Source: Bacteroides ihuae (GTDB lineage Bacteria > Bacteroidota > Bacteroidia > Bacteroidales > Bacteroidaceae). Taken from it: a stretch of 64,000 nucleotides of DNA. The stretch is taken from the NCBI RefSeq assembly GCF_900104585.1, contig NZ_FNVX01000005.1, forward strand, positions 186,001 to 250,000, read 5' to 3'. The translations under genes and the position numbers were made by a program. Position 1 is the first letter of the stretch. The number at the start of each line of letters is the position of its first letter. Positions 41,771 to 52,451 of the stretch are shown here, piece by piece. Under the pieces are notes generated by a model. That model searched no databases. It saw nothing but the letters and a program-made list of their open reading frames with translations, and was not told where the DNA came from.

Positions 41771-44353
41771 ATGTATACATTAACTGATATAAGAAAAGAG
41801 CTGAAAGTAAAAGAACGTTCTGTGGCTGACTTGATCCGATATCTAAAAACAAGGACAGACGACAACCCTAACTATAGTTTGTTATTAGGAGCTGGATGTT
41901 CTGTCACATCTGGCATACGTTCAGCTAACGAATTAATAAAACAATGGAGGGCAGAAATTGTCGAATCCGAGGATGGTGAATCTTTATCTGATGAAGATAT
42001 TAATAAATACCTTAACGGTTCGACTTGGTATAATTTCAGAAACCCATATTCATCTCTTTTTGAAAAACGCTATGATTTGCCACGGCAACGGAGAATGTTT
42101 GTTGAACAGGAAGTTAGAGATAAAATGCCATCTATTGGATATGCTTATCTTGTAAAATTAGTTGAATATAATTATCTTAAAACAATATTTACTACAAATT
42201 TTGACGACTTATTAAATGAAGCTTTTTATCAATTTTCCTCTGCTGGTCGTCCTATTGTTTGTGCACATGATTCAGCAATAAATAGTATAACCGTTACTTC
42301 TAAGAGACCTAAAATCATAAAACTTCATGGAGATTATTTGTTCGACGACATAAAAAGTACATTACGAGAAACCGAATCTCTAGAGGAAAATATTAAGAAT
42401 AAATTTATCGAATTTGCTAAAGATTATGGATTAATAGTTGTTGGCTATGGGGGCAATGATAGATCTATTGTTGATGTAATAACTCATTTATTGAGGAATG
42501 AAGACTATTTTAAGCATGGAATATATTGGTGCTTAAGAGATGATAGCGAGGTTAACGATGATTTAAAGAAATTGTTATGGAAAGATCGTGTTTATTATGT
42601 TAGAATAGAGGGTTTTGATGAACTTTTTGCTGAGATTAACTCTCAACTTAATTCTGCTCAATTGCCAATTGATAGTAATTTTCTTAATGATAAAAAAATA
42701 GAAATGTTGAGTAAAATGACAGCAAACTTGTTTTTAAAAGAAACGAAATGCATCTATTTACGCAATGATTTTCAAAAAATAAACAAAACATTAGAACAAG
42801 ATCCTGTTAATAATTTTTTTAGGTATATCCTTGATAAAGAAAATCTTGATGAGAGTAGAGATGATTCATCCTTTGAGCAAATAGATCAAGAGCATAATCC
42901 GACAAAAAAACAACTAAATGTTTTTGCGGAGATACAGTCTTCTTTTTTGCAGGATGACTACGAAAATGCTTTAAATATAATTGCGGATAATTTGAATAAA
43001 TCGACAAAAAAAACATCTTTTCATAAAGGATTGTTGGAGCGTAAAGCTAAATGTTTATTTTTGATGAATAATAGTCCTGAAGCAATTCCTGTTTATGAAG
43101 ATTTAATCGAGATATACGGAGATAATTCAAATTACTATATAAATTTATCCAACATGTATACGGATTATTCTTCAAAAATAGATGTATTGGACAAGGCCCT
43201 ATTAAAATATAAATATAAAGCTATTTTGCATTATAAAAAGGCGGAATTAATGTATTCAAAATACGAAGATTCTCTAATTAAAAGTGATTTGCCTTTTACG
43301 CTTAGCGATATTGATTGTATTGTTGATGCCTGTCTTAAAATAGATCCTAGTATAGATAATGATTGTTGGATTATAAGATTTAAGTTACTAGATGATGGGA
43401 ATGGTGATATAGAGCAAAAAATAGCTAAAATGAAAAATTTCTTAATTAGTTATGAGTTGCAAGATATATTTCATCCGGATTTAGTTAGCAAGAAAGTTCG
43501 TCTAATGTCTTTGGAGAAAACGAGTAAAGAGAATATTTATAGTTATATTGAGGAAAAAATAGAAAATTCAGAAACTCCCAGATATATAAAATATAACGAA
43601 ATGATATTATTGAAAGAATACATGCGTCATCATGAGAAAGAGCTGTTGCTTAAAAGGATGAATAATATTGAAACTAAATATAAATTAGATGACGATTATT
43701 TACTGCTAAAATCAGAAATTATGTTTAATGAGTTTCATGATTTATATAAATCAATAGAACTTTTAAAGGGAATTAAGCGGAGAGATAAAACAGCAAGTAG
43801 AAAATTATTTACTTATTATTTGTATAATAATCAAATAGAGGCTGCTAGAGAGATTTTGAGGGAAGAACTTCCTAATAATAATAGTTTAAAAATCGAATTA
43901 TTATCTCGTGAGCAAAAATACGATGAGGCTTTTTTATTAACAACAAAAGAGAGAATGAATGATGAAAATAATGAGGATTTGATTAATTTAGAGATCTTTT
44001 ATTTGTTGAAATTGAAGAGGTATTCAGAAGCAGGTAATCTTGCATTTAAAATTTCAAATAAAATTTCAAATAAAAATGAAGTTCTTTTTATAAATTATTT
44101 ACTATCTGAAAAGAAACAAAACAAGCCTATAAAACCAGAAAAAATTAGAACGAAACTTTTATGTGAAAATACAGAACTCATATACAAAGTGGCAGCTTCT
44201 ATTCTTCTTGGAGAAACAAATGAAGCCTTTAAATATCTTAAGAAAGCTATTGAAGAAGATTATTCATGGAAGTACCGAATATCGGAATGGGTACTCTTTG
44301 AGGATTATCAAGATAATTCTATTTATAAAGAAATAGTAAGTCAAACTTCATGA
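41771..44353 (+). CDS. SIR2-domain protein with TPR repeats, putative anti-phage NADase
   Basis: This 860-residue cytoplasmic protein has a SIR2-like domain at about 30-290: LLLGAGCSVTSGI (37-49, NAD loop), TTNFDD (141-146, N143), IKLHGDYL with catalytic-type H186, and VVGYGGNDRSI. The remaining 500 residues are helical and TPR-like (YENALNIIADNL, AIPVYEDLIEIYG, EAFKYLKKAIEED). Stand-alone SIR2 proteins with long repeat tails act in bacteria as abortive-infection defences that destroy NAD after phage sensing. The gene is much richer in AAA, AAT and TTA codons than its neighbours and lies next to a tRNA, which suggests transfer. The trigger is unknown. Confidence 0.82.
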   Translation: MYTLTDIRKELKVKERSVADLIRYLKTRTDDNPNYSLLLGAGCSVTSGIRSANELIKQWRAEIVESEDGESLSDEDINKYLNGSTWYNFRNPYSSLFEKRYDLPRQRRMFVEQEVRDKMPSIGYAYLVKLVEYNYLKTIFTTNFDDLLNEAFYQFSSAGRPIVCAHDSAINSITVTSKRPKIIKLHGDYLFDDIKSTLRETESLEENIKNKFIEFAKDYGLIVVGYGGNDRSIVDVITHLLRNEDYFKHGIYWCLRDDSEVNDDLKKLLWKDRVYYVRIEGFDELFAEINSQLNSAQLPIDSNFLNDKKIEMLSKMTANLFLKETKCIYLRNDFQKINKTLEQDPVNNFFRYILDKENLDESRDDSSFEQIDQEHNPTKKQLNVFAEIQSSFLQDDYENALNIIADNLNKSTKKTSFHKGLLERKAKCLFLMNNSPEAIPVYEDLIEIYGDNSNYYINLSNMYTDYSSKIDVLDKALLKYKYKAILHYKKAELMYSKYEDSLIKSDLPFTLSDIDCIVDACLKIDPSIDNDCWIIRFKLLDDGNGDIEQKIAKMKNFLISYELQDIFHPDLVSKKVRLMSLEKTSKENIYSYIEEKIENSETPRYIKYNEMILLKEYMRHHEKELLLKRMNNIETKYKLDDDYLLLKSEIMFNEFHDLYKSIELLKGIKRRDKTASRKLFTYYLYNNQIEAAREILREELPNNNSLKIELLSREQKYDEAFLLTTKERMNDENNEDLINLEIFYLLKLKRYSEAGNLAFKISNKISNKNEVLFINYLLSEKKQNKPIKPEKIRTKLLCENTELIYKVAASILLGETNEAFKYLKKAIEEDYSWKYRISEWVLFEDYQDNSIYKEIVSQTS

Positions 44354-44744
44354 TAATAGTTTTTTAGCAAAGTAATGTTGACATTATTTGAAGGTGTTTT
44401 TTTTATATACAAATCAGTTTTAAACATAAAGACTGAGGGTCGTTTACTAAACCAGCTAGTTCTAAATCTTCCATTTTATTGGGTTTTTAGGATACTTTAA
44501 AAGATTTGTTGAGTTTGATTCTAGATACAATAAAAGCCCCGTGGAAATTAATTTTTATTTTTTCCGCTTTTGAGTTTTTTGGCTGGAACGACTGCTGTTT
44601 TAGGGTTGTCATAACAGTTTTGGATTCGTTCTTATGCCCAAAAGTGGGTGGAGAAGCGTTTTTTTATTCAAATCGAATCTTCGAGGAAAAAGGGAAAGTG
44701 CTCTCTAACGCTGTATTGCCAGGGCTTTGGCCTTTTTTGAAGAG
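44354..44744. other. Intergenic region between SIR2 gene and tRNA-Ala
   Basis: It is AT-rich with no supported gene. I looked for a copy of the tRNA 3' end as an attachment site and saw none. Confidence 0.5.
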
Positions 44745-44818
44745 TGGAGAGTATCGGACTCGAACCGATCACCTTAACACTGCCAGTGTTACGCTCTAGC
44801 CAGATGAGCTAACCCCCC
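44745..44818 (-). tRNA. tRNA-Ala (anticodon GGC)
   Basis: The 74-base minus-strand sequence folds into a complete cloverleaf. It has acceptor GGGGGGT/ACTCTCC with two G-U pairs, D arm GCTC/GAGC, anticodon stem TAACA/TGTTA with loop CTGGCAG (anticodon GGC), a 5-base variable loop, and T arm ATCGG/CCGAT with loop TTCGAGT. The discriminator is A and CCA is not encoded. Confidence 0.93.
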
Positions 44819-44930
44819 ATTACGTTTTCGGTCAATAAGGATAGATTTCCTTTTTTTGACGGGGCAAATATAATAGATTATTCTGAAATAATTGCTAAGT
44901 TTGCGGGGATAATCATAAAAAATATATATA

Positions 44931-45239
44931 ATGTTGATTTATAATACGACCTACCAAATAGAGGATGAAGTACTTAGCACTTTTTTAATCTGGCTCAAAG
45001 AATGTTATATCCCTCAAGTAGAGATGGTTGGAATGCTAAAAAAACCAAGACTGTGTGAGGTGTTGAGTCATCGGAATGAGGATGGTGGTTCATCTTACTC
45101 ACTACAGTGGGAGGTGGAAAGTTCGCTCTTGCTACATCGGTGGCACACGGAGCAGGGAAGACAACTCAATGAGGATTTAATCCATATATTCAATAATAGG
45201 GTGGTGGGATTTCCCACATTAATGGAGGTGAAGGAGTGA
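44931..45239 (+). CDS. DUF4286 family protein
   Basis: This 102-residue protein begins [28 protein letters not shown] and includes [17 protein letters not shown] and [14 protein letters not shown]. That matches the small DUF4286 family of Bacteroidota, with a ferredoxin-like dimeric alpha/beta layout. No catalytic motif is known. It overlaps the ruvC start by 4 bases (ATGA), an arrangement that couples their translation. The function is unknown. Confidence 0.8.
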   Translation: MLIYNTTYQIEDEVLSTFLIWLKECYIPQVEMVGMLKKPRLCEVLSHRNEDGGSSYSLQWEVESSLLLHRWHTEQGRQLNEDLIHIFNNRVVGFPTLMEVKE

Positions 45240-45808
45240 TTCAACCGGTAAAGGAAAAGATTATTTTGGGTATCGATCCGGGGACGACGATCATGGGATA
45301 CGGTGTGCTGAAGATTACGGGCACCAAACCTGAATTGATTGCGATGGGGGTAATCGACTTGAGAAAATATAAGGATCATTATCTGAAATTAGGTAAGATA
45401 TTTGAGCGTGTCATTGGCATTATTGAGAGTTATCTACCTGATGAGGTTGCCATTGAGGCTCCGTTCTTTGGAAAGAATGTGCAGTCGATGTTGAAGTTGG
45501 GGCGTGCTCAGGGAGTAGCTATGGCAGCTGCGTTGAGTAGGGATATTCCAATAACAGAATATGCACCGCTAAAGATTAAAATGGCGATTACCGGCAAGGG
45601 ACAGGCATCGAAAGAGCAGGTGGCGGATATGTTGCAACGCATGTTGCATATCTCGAAAGAGGATATGCCGACCTTTATGGATGCTACGGATGGACTGGCT
45701 GCGGCGTATTGCCATTACTTGCAGATGGGGCGACCTACTCTGGAGAAAGGTTACAGTGGTTGGAAGGATTTTATTTCAAAGAACCCTGATAAGGTGAAGA
45801 AGGTATAG
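45236..45808 (+). CDS. ruvC: Crossover junction endodeoxyribonuclease RuvC
   Basis: This 190-residue RNase H-fold nuclease resolves Holliday junctions as a dimer with RuvAB. It starts [17 protein letters not shown] (first catalytic Asp in GIDPG). The second acidic residue is in [11 protein letters not shown]. The C-terminal acidic pair lies in [15 protein letters not shown], and [14 protein letters not shown] DNA-contact sequence ([12 protein letters not shown]) is intact. Length is normal. It overlaps the DUF4286 gene, and a pullulanase gene follows 36 bases later. Confidence 0.95.
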   Translation: MIQPVKEKIILGIDPGTTIMGYGVLKITGTKPELIAMGVIDLRKYKDHYLKLGKIFERVIGIIESYLPDEVAIEAPFFGKNVQSMLKLGRAQGVAMAAALSRDIPITEYAPLKIKMAITGKGQASKEQVADMLQRMLHISKEDMPTFMDATDGLAAAYCHYLQMGRPTLEKGYSGWKDFISKNPDKVKKV

Positions 45809-45844
45809 ATGATATTTTTTTAACAATAAAAGAATTGTAGAGAG

Positions 45845-47848
45845 ATGAAAATGAATAATATTCTTGTTACCGGATTGTTGGCAATAATGTTGATCGCCTG
45901 TGCACCCTTGAAGAAAGAGTATGCTACTTTTGCAGAATATCCTGTGCGAGAGGAGGATCTTACGGAAATGGAATATACGGCGGCGGCCACGAAATTTGCT
46001 TTATGGTCTCCTACTGCTGATGAAGTAAGACTGATGTTGTTTGACTCCGGGCATGAGGGACATGCTTATCAGACGGTGCCGATGGAGCTTTCTGAGGATG
46101 GAACTTGGCGGGTAACAGTGAATAGAAATTTACTGGGTAAGTTTTATACGTTTAATGCGAAGATAAAAGATAAATGGCAGGGAGATACTCCGGGTATCAA
46201 TGCTCATGCGGTAGGAGTGAACGGCAAGCGGGCAGCCATCATTGATATGCGGGCTACTGATCCTAAGGGCTGGGAAGCGGATAATCGCCCAACGTTGAAG
46301 TCTCCTGCGGATATAATTATTTACGAGATGCATCATCGTGATTTCTCGGTGCATGGGTCATCGGGCATGAAGTATAAGGGTAAGTTCTTAGCATTGACTG
46401 AGCGGGGTACGAAAAGCTCCGATAGTTTAAGCACGACCGGTATTGATCATCTGGTGGAACTCGGCGTGACGCATGTGCATCTCTTGCCGTCGTTTGACTT
46501 TGCATCGGTGGATGAAACACGGCTGAAGGATAAAAAATACAATTGGGGATACGATCCAATGAATTATAATGTACCGGAGGGTTCGTATGCTACCGACCCT
46601 TTTACTCCTTCTACTCGAATCAGAGAGTTTAAGAAGATGGTGCAGGCTTTGCATAAAGCGGGCATACGAGTTATATTGGATGTGGTGTATAATCATACTT
46701 ATAGTGCTGCTGAAAGTGGCTTCGAACGTACAGCACCGGGCTATTTCTACCGACAAAAGCCTAATGGAGAGTTGGCTAACGGTTCGGGTTGTGGCAACGA
46801 AACTGCCAGTGAACGCCCCATGATGCGGAAGTTTATGATAGAATCGGTGCTTTACTGGATGAATGAATATCATGTTGACGGCTTTCGCTTCGACTTGATG
46901 GGGATACATGATCTTGAAACGATGAATGAAATTCGTCGGGCGGTGGATGCGGTAGATCCGTCTGTTTTCATCTATGGCGAGGGATGGGCGGCCGAGGCTC
47001 CTCAATTGCCTGCCGATTCATTGGCAATGAAGGCAAATGTAAAACGAATGCCTGATATTGCTGCTTTCTCTGACGAATTGCGTGATGGTCTTCGCGGGCC
47101 TTTCGATAAGAATAGTAAAGGTGCTTTCCTGGCAGGTGTTCCGGGAAACGAAGAGAGTATCAAGTTTGGTATTGTGGGTGCTGTGCAACATCCGCAGGTA
47201 CGCTACCATTTAGTGAACTACAGCAAAGTGCCGTGGGCAAAAGAGCCTACGCAGATGATTAGTTATGTGTCTTGCCATGACGATATGTGTCTGGTAGATA
47301 GATTGAGAGCAAGTGTGCCCGGTATCACTCCGGAGCAGTTGGTGAAACTCGACAAATTAGCGCAGACGGCAGTGTTTACTTCTCAAGGGATTCCTTTTAT
47401 TCTAGCGGGAGAGGAGATGATGCGCAATAAGAAAGGAGTACACAATAGCTTTGAAAGTCCTGATTCGATCAATGCCATTGATTGGCGGTTAAAGGCTATT
47501 CATTCGGATGTCTTTGCTTACTATAAGGGATTAATCGCTTTGCGCAAGGCACATCCTGCCTTTCGTATGGGGAGTGCTGAACTGGTTCGTAAATATTTAG
47601 AATTTCTGCCGGTGGAAGGAACTAACTTGATTGCATTCCGACTCAAAGGACATGCTAATGGTGATGCTTTTGAAGATATTATCGTTATTCTTAATGCAAA
47701 TGCGCAGTTAGCTAAAGTAGCTGTGCCTGAAGGTAAATATACTGTTCTTTGCAAAGACGGTATGATAAACCTTGCAGGCGGATTGGGTGCAACTTATGGA
47801 CCGGAGATGTATGTTGGAGCACAGTCGGCTTTGATCATAGGTAAATAA
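45845..47848 (+). CDS. pulA: Type I pullulanase (GH13), lipoprotein
   Basis: This 667-residue protein has lipobox LIAC (about C19). A CBM48-like N-terminal sandwich (about 45-115) comes next, and then a GH13 barrel marked by the pullulanase signature NWGYDPMNYNVPEGSY. The nucleophile is D350 in GFRFDLMG, the acid/base is E379 in YGEGW, and the transition-state Asp is in SCHDD. It cleaves alpha-1,6 branches of pullulan, starch or glycogen. The lipid anchor points to periplasm or cell surface. It ends 10 bases before the convergent sensor gene. No sus genes for starch are nearby. Confidence 0.92.
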   Translation: MKMNNILVTGLLAIMLIACAPLKKEYATFAEYPVREEDLTEMEYTAAATKFALWSPTADEVRLMLFDSGHEGHAYQTVPMELSEDGTWRVTVNRNLLGKFYTFNAKIKDKWQGDTPGINAHAVGVNGKRAAIIDMRATDPKGWEADNRPTLKSPADIIIYEMHHRDFSVHGSSGMKYKGKFLALTERGTKSSDSLSTTGIDHLVELGVTHVHLLPSFDFASVDETRLKDKKYNWGYDPMNYNVPEGSYATDPFTPSTRIREFKKMVQALHKAGIRVILDVVYNHTYSAAESGFERTAPGYFYRQKPNGELANGSGCGNETASERPMMRKFMIESVLYWMNEYHVDGFRFDLMGIHDLETMNEIRRAVDAVDPSVFIYGEGWAAEAPQLPADSLAMKANVKRMPDIAAFSDELRDGLRGPFDKNSKGAFLAGVPGNEESIKFGIVGAVQHPQVRYHLVNYSKVPWAKEPTQMISYVSCHDDMCLVDRLRASVPGITPEQLVKLDKLAQTAVFTSQGIPFILAGEEMMRNKKGVHNSFESPDSINAIDWRLKAIHSDVFAYYKGLIALRKAHPAFRMGSAELVRKYLEFLPVEGTNLIAFRLKGHANGDAFEDIIVILNANAQLAKVAVPEGKYTVLCKDGMINLAGGLGATYGPEMYVGAQSALIIGK

Positions 47849-47858
47849 ACAATCGAAG

Positions 47859-50800
47859 CTATTTAACTTCTTTTGCCTGAGCAGCTTGTTCTTTATATTC
47901 CGTGGGTGACATGCCATAAAACTCTTTGAAAGAATTAGAGAAGTGTGACAGATTTGCAAATCCTGTAGCATAAGCTACCTCGGAGATGGTCAGGTCTTTT
48001 TCATTGAAGAGAGCGGCAGCTTGCTTTAAACGAATACCACGAATAAAGTCACGTGCCGACTGATTTGTAAGCTCTTTGAGCTTGCGATGCATGTGTACGC
48101 GACTCATACCTGCATTGGCAGCTAGTAACTCTACATTCAGAGCCGGGTCGGAGAGGTGTTCGTTGATAGTTCTCATGATCTTTTCCATCAAAGCTTCGTC
48201 GGATGATTTCATTTCAAGTTTTGCCATCTTTTCGTCTACCTGTTTGCCGCCTATATATTTACTCTTCAAACGTTCACGATTACTAAGCAGGTTGCCGATG
48301 GTAGTGCGAAGTAGCTCTGTATTGAAAGGCTTCACAAGATATGCGTCGGCACCTATTTCAAGTCCCTCTAGTCGATCTTCCTGTTTCGATTTGGCTGTGA
48401 GTAATATAACGGGTATGTAGTTGATGTTGATGTTTTGTTTCATTTTTCGACAAAGAGTAATGCCGTCCATTTCGGGCATCATCACATCACTGATAACAAG
48501 ATCTGGCTTTTCTTTTAGAGTGTATTCCAGTGCTTCACGTCCATTTACACACTCTGCTATATGGTATTCTTCATTCAATTCGTTACAGATGTAGTGACGT
48601 ATTTCATCATCGTCTTCTACCACCAGAATTCGATAATGCGTTCTAGCTTTCATCTTTTTCGTGTGATCTTCTTCTCCTTGTGAAGCAGCATACTGGGCTG
48701 CTTCTTTTTCCATCGAGATAGGTTTCAGACTGGGTATTTCGGAAGGGTCTTCCAACTCATCTATCTCGAGATGGTCGCATCCCAACGGCAAACGAATGAT
48801 GAAGCTTGTGCCCGGGCCATCTTTACGGTTTTTAGCTTTAATAATGCCATGATGTAGCTGTACGAGAGAACGTGAAAGATGCAGTCCGATACCTGTGCCA
48901 AAATTAGATTTGGTCAGGTCGTTATCTATCTGATAGAAGCGTTCGAAGATTTGTTCTACTTTATCTTGGTTAATGCCTATTCCCGTATCGGAGACGGTTA
49001 TTTCAAAATAGTTTTTGAGCGGTCCACGTACATTTTCATCGTGACCAGTGGTTAGTTTTACCGAAATATTTCCTCCTTCGGGTGTATATTTGAAAGCATT
49101 AGAGAGGACATTCAGCAATACTTTATCGAAGTTATTGAGGTCTACCCAGACTTTCAGCTCTTCTTTGGGAATAGCAGCTTGCAGAGGTGTTTCAGCAAAT
49201 TCATGCGTATCTAGGTTTGTTGTAAAGGTGAATGAGATATTTTTCTTCTGAGCCTGATAGTCGAAAGTTTGCATGAGGTCGTCAATGAACCCCACAATAT
49301 CTGTTTCACGGAACTTTAGGTGCATTTGTCCCTTGTCAAGCTTACGAATGTCCATGAGCTGATTGATGAGTCGCAAAATACGTTGCGCATTGCGATAGAT
49401 CATCAGGTAGGTGGTTTGTTTGGATGAGTTCTCAGCAATCAATTTTTCCAACGGACTAATAATGAGAGTCATTGGAGTTCGTATCTCGTGAGATATGTTG
49501 ATGAAGAACTGTAATTTGGCTTCACTTATCTGCTCTTGGTGTTCACGTTTCAGCAACTCCTGTTTATGGCGTATGCGGGAAAGGAGGTACATGGTAATGG
49601 CATAAATAATTGCCACACTGAATATGGACCAGATGATGATGGCCCACCAAGTTTGGAACCAGGGTGGAGTGATAATGATGGTTACCGTTCGTATGTTTGA
49701 ATAGTTATCGTGATCACATGCTCTTATTCGAAATGTATATTTACCCGGATTCAGGTTGCTGAAAGTAACGCGGTTTACTCCCGGACGGTTGCTGATCCAT
49801 TCGTTGCCCAACTCATCTATTTTATATTGATAGCTGATGCGTTCAGGATTATTAAATTCGAGCACAGAGAATTCAATACTGAATGTGTTTTCGTTGTGAG
49901 CTAGCGTGAAGCGATCGGCATCCATAACGGAAGTATCGGTTATCACGTTATTTCCCGATTTATCTCCTTTTCTCACAACATGATTAGAGATAGATAGCTC
50001 GGTAATAATTACTTTCAACTCTTTCTTTTGCTCAGTTATTTCTTCGGGAAAGAAGCTTGTGATACCGTTTGTTCCACCAAAGTAGATTTTGCCACGAATG
50101 TCTTTGAATAGTGCACCACGTGTAAACTCATTGCCCTGAATGCCATCGCACGCATAGTAATTGATGAACTTTTTTTCTTTGACTATTAGCTTGGCAATTC
50201 CTTGGTGAGTACTTATCCAGATGTTGCCCCGCTCATCTTCCGCCAGTCCGCAGATAACATCACTGGGCAACCCGTTGGCCGTGGTGAATTGTGTGGTGTT
50301 TGATTGTTTCCTATCAAAACAAGCTAATCCTTCCGAAGTACCTGCCCATATACGCCCATCTGATGCTTCGAGTAATGTATAAACGACATATCCCGGTAAC
50401 AGATTATTCCTATTCTTATAATTAATAAAGGTTTTTTTCTTCGCGTTGAAGCAAGAAAGTCCTTTGTAGGTTCCGATCCAAAGCATTCCGCTCCGATCTT
50501 TCATGATACAATTAATCCAATCGTTTGGCAATTTATCGATCTTCCAATCATCATTTTCGCTTCGTGTAGATTCATAGTGTGTCACGGTGCGATTTTTCAG
50601 ATTCATCTTATACATACCTGATCCATAAGTCCCGATCCATAAGTTCTTATCACCATCCTCTGTAAGGCAAAACACCTTCTCATTCCCACCATCGTTAACT
50701 CCTTTAGATGACAAGCCAGTGATGTATTCGCACTGCCCGGTATGTTTGTTGACTTTCGCCAGTCCATTAAAATAAGATCCGATCCATAAGTCTTGATTAG

Positions 50801-52043
50801 AGTCCTCGAATATACACATGATTGTTCCCGGTACCGAATGAGGATTGCCCGCTTGAGGAGAATAGTGTGCTAATTGTTCCCCTTTGTCATTAATGGCATA
50901 TAGTCCGTCATTGTCTGTACCCACCCAGGTAGTACCTGATTTGTCCGTACAGATGGCCATGACACAACTAGAGCCGATTGTGTTCTTTCGGATTGATTTA
51001 TAGCCATAATAACCAAATTTGTTTGGTGTTCCGGGGATAAGAATAATTCCTTTTTGAAAGATACCCAACCAGAGGTTTCCATCTTTATCTTCAATGAGCG
51101 AGTGAATTTTCGATTTGGAGAAATCGAAAGGAGCTGCATTGATTTCACTATCCTCTATTATATTTTTGCTAGCATTGTACTCTTTGAGTCCTTCTCCATC
51201 TGTACCAATGAACAAACGCCCTTGTTTATCGAGCATAAGCGTACGGATATTAAGTTGCACGTTCTTTTTGTAGGGAACGGGTTGAAATTTATTTCCTTTA
51301 CTTCCTGCAGGTAATTTAAATAGTCCTCCGGTTAGCGTACCAAGATAAATGTTTCCTTTTCTATCTTCAGAGATGGCATACACATCGTCGCTTGAAAGAT
51401 CTTGTGGAGCTTTGAAATGTTTCATTGTTTTCCTTTCGGGTGAATAACAGAATACCCCCTTATCTTCTGTGGCAATCCACAAGTTCTGCTTTGAATCTTC
51501 AAAAATCACGTTCAGGAAATTGCTGTGCATCTTTTCTATCAATGCTGATTCTGTCTGGAATTCTTGCGTGCCTCTGCCTTTTTTCAATGAAATGACTCCT
51601 TGTCCCGATGTTGCGATCCAAATATCCCCATTCCTTCGTTCCACAATAGAGGTGATATGCGGGTTAGACCTTCCGTCTTTGCGACGGATATGCACCTCCT
51701 TGAAAGAATCAGTAGCCCGATCATACAGTTGCAAACCATTGATACATCCTATCCAGAAGCGACCGAAACTATCTTCGAAAAGCGTGCGTACGTAGTTGTT
51801 CTTTATGCTGGTGCTGTCGGAAGCAGCATGCTTATAGATGGAAAAGCGCGCTCCATCAGAACGGTTTAGTCCGTTTTCCGTAGCAATCCAGATAAAGCCT
51901 TTCTTATCCTGATAGACTTGGTTGATGAGACTGTTGGATAGTTCTTTGTCAGTAGAATAGAATTTGCCTGTTTGCGCTTTCGCATGGAAAGGTAACATTA
52001 ATATAAGGAGAGCAATGATGACTGCCGAGGTGAATTTCTTCAT
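47859..52043 (-). CDS. Hybrid two-component system sensor-regulator (HTCS)
   Basis: The 1394-residue one-protein signalling system has a signal/TM start and a periplasmic double beta-propeller of Reg_prop repeats (about 30-680, many GxIWIGT phrases). Y_Y_Y domain (about 725-795) and a transmembrane helix (about 800-825) follow, then HisKA with H852 in NISHEIRTP and HATPase (NVLSNAFKYT, GTGIGL). The receiver has D1186 in VISDVMMPEMDG, and an AraC HTH (about 1295-1390) ends the protein. It binds a sugar fragment outside and activates a polysaccharide locus inside. It probably controls GH43 and the left-going GH operon. All catalytic residues are present. Confidence 0.95.
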   Translation of the reverse strand: MKKFTSAVIIALLILMLPFHAKAQTGKFYSTDKELSNSLINQVYQDKKGFIWIATENGLNRSDGARFSIYKHAASDSTSIKNNYVRTLFEDSFGRFWIGCINGLQLYDRATDSFKEVHIRRKDGRSNPHITSIVERRNGDIWIATSGQGVISLKKGRGTQEFQTESALIEKMHSNFLNVIFEDSKQNLWIATEDKGVFCYSPERKTMKHFKAPQDLSSDDVYAISEDRKGNIYLGTLTGGLFKLPAGSKGNKFQPVPYKKNVQLNIRTLMLDKQGRLFIGTDGEGLKEYNASKNIIEDSEINAAPFDFSKSKIHSLIEDKDGNLWLGIFQKGIILIPGTPNKFGYYGYKSIRKNTIGSSCVMAICTDKSGTTWVGTDNDGLYAINDKGEQLAHYSPQAGNPHSVPGTIMCIFEDSNQDLWIGSYFNGLAKVNKHTGQCEYITGLSSKGVNDGGNEKVFCLTEDGDKNLWIGTYGSGMYKMNLKNRTVTHYESTRSENDDWKIDKLPNDWINCIMKDRSGMLWIGTYKGLSCFNAKKKTFINYKNRNNLLPGYVVYTLLEASDGRIWAGTSEGLACFDRKQSNTTQFTTANGLPSDVICGLAEDERGNIWISTHQGIAKLIVKEKKFINYYACDGIQGNEFTRGALFKDIRGKIYFGGTNGITSFFPEEITEQKKELKVIITELSISNHVVRKGDKSGNNVITDTSVMDADRFTLAHNENTFSIEFSVLEFNNPERISYQYKIDELGNEWISNRPGVNRVTFSNLNPGKYTFRIRACDHDNYSNIRTVTIIITPPWFQTWWAIIIWSIFSVAIIYAITMYLLSRIRHKQELLKREHQEQISEAKLQFFINISHEIRTPMTLIISPLEKLIAENSSKQTTYLMIYRNAQRILRLINQLMDIRKLDKGQMHLKFRETDIVGFIDDLMQTFDYQAQKKNISFTFTTNLDTHEFAETPLQAAIPKEELKVWVDLNNFDKVLLNVLSNAFKYTPEGGNISVKLTTGHDENVRGPLKNYFEITVSDTGIGINQDKVEQIFERFYQIDNDLTKSNFGTGIGLHLSRSLVQLHHGIIKAKNRKDGPGTSFIIRLPLGCDHLEIDELEDPSEIPSLKPISMEKEAAQYAASQGEEDHTKKMKARTHYRILVVEDDDEIRHYICNELNEEYHIAECVNGREALEYTLKEKPDLVISDVMMPEMDGITLCRKMKQNININYIPVILLTAKSKQEDRLEGLEIGADAYLVKPFNTELLRTTIGNLLSNRERLKSKYIGGKQVDEKMAKLEMKSSDEALMEKIMRTINEHLSDPALNVELLAANAGMSRVHMHRKLKELTNQSARDFIRGIRLKQAAALFNEKDLTISEVAYATGFANLSHFSNSFKEFYGMSPTEYKEQAAQAKEVK

Positions 52044-52451
52044 AAATTAAAATGTCGTTAACTTCGGAAGGCAAAGATAGATAAATTAGTGTAAGTTCGG
52101 CGAATTAGATTCATTCGATTTGTTTTTTTTAAGTGCTTTCTTTTTAATCTGTTGATATTAAGCTGCTTATATGCCTTTGTGTTACCTCCTCGTAAGATTA
52201 TGTTACATTGTATCTCAATAATGTAATGCCAGCGACAATTTGTGTAACATGCTTTGTGAATTTTAATTAGGATCATTCTGTATATTTGCCATGTATATGT
52301 CAACCAATATAGCCTCAAACAAAAGTTTTTACGACAACGAAGAGATGAAGTAATTATTTTGTTTTTTAGAAAAGGAAATTGCATAAAGAACGATTATTAT
52401 AGTACTAAAATAGTTATTCAATTTATTTTTTAATCTTTATTCTATTAATTA
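52044..52451. other. Divergent control region of HTCS and GH43 genes
   Basis: It holds the HTCS -7 box (minus, 52072-52079), a plus-strand -7 box TATATTTG (52281-52288), and an inverted repeat TTACATT/AATGTAA (52203-52209, 52220-52226) that might be a regulator site. No gene is seen. Confidence 0.45.
52072..52079 (-). promoter_or_regulatory. -7 box of the HTCS gene
   Basis: TATCTTTG on the minus strand, 28 bases before the ATG at 52043. Confidence 0.6.

Noticed and set aside
44506..44799. 97-residue plus-strand frame before DUF4286
   Set aside because: It runs into the antisense of tRNA-Ala and its last 18 residues are tRNA-derived; no family features.
44354..44818. tRNA-Ala as attachment site of an integrated element
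   Set aside because: No direct repeat of the tRNA 3' end and no integrase were found in the window; the accessory look of the segment remains only compositional.
46427..47005. 192-residue minus-strand frame
   Set aside because: Antisense to the pullulanase catalytic region.
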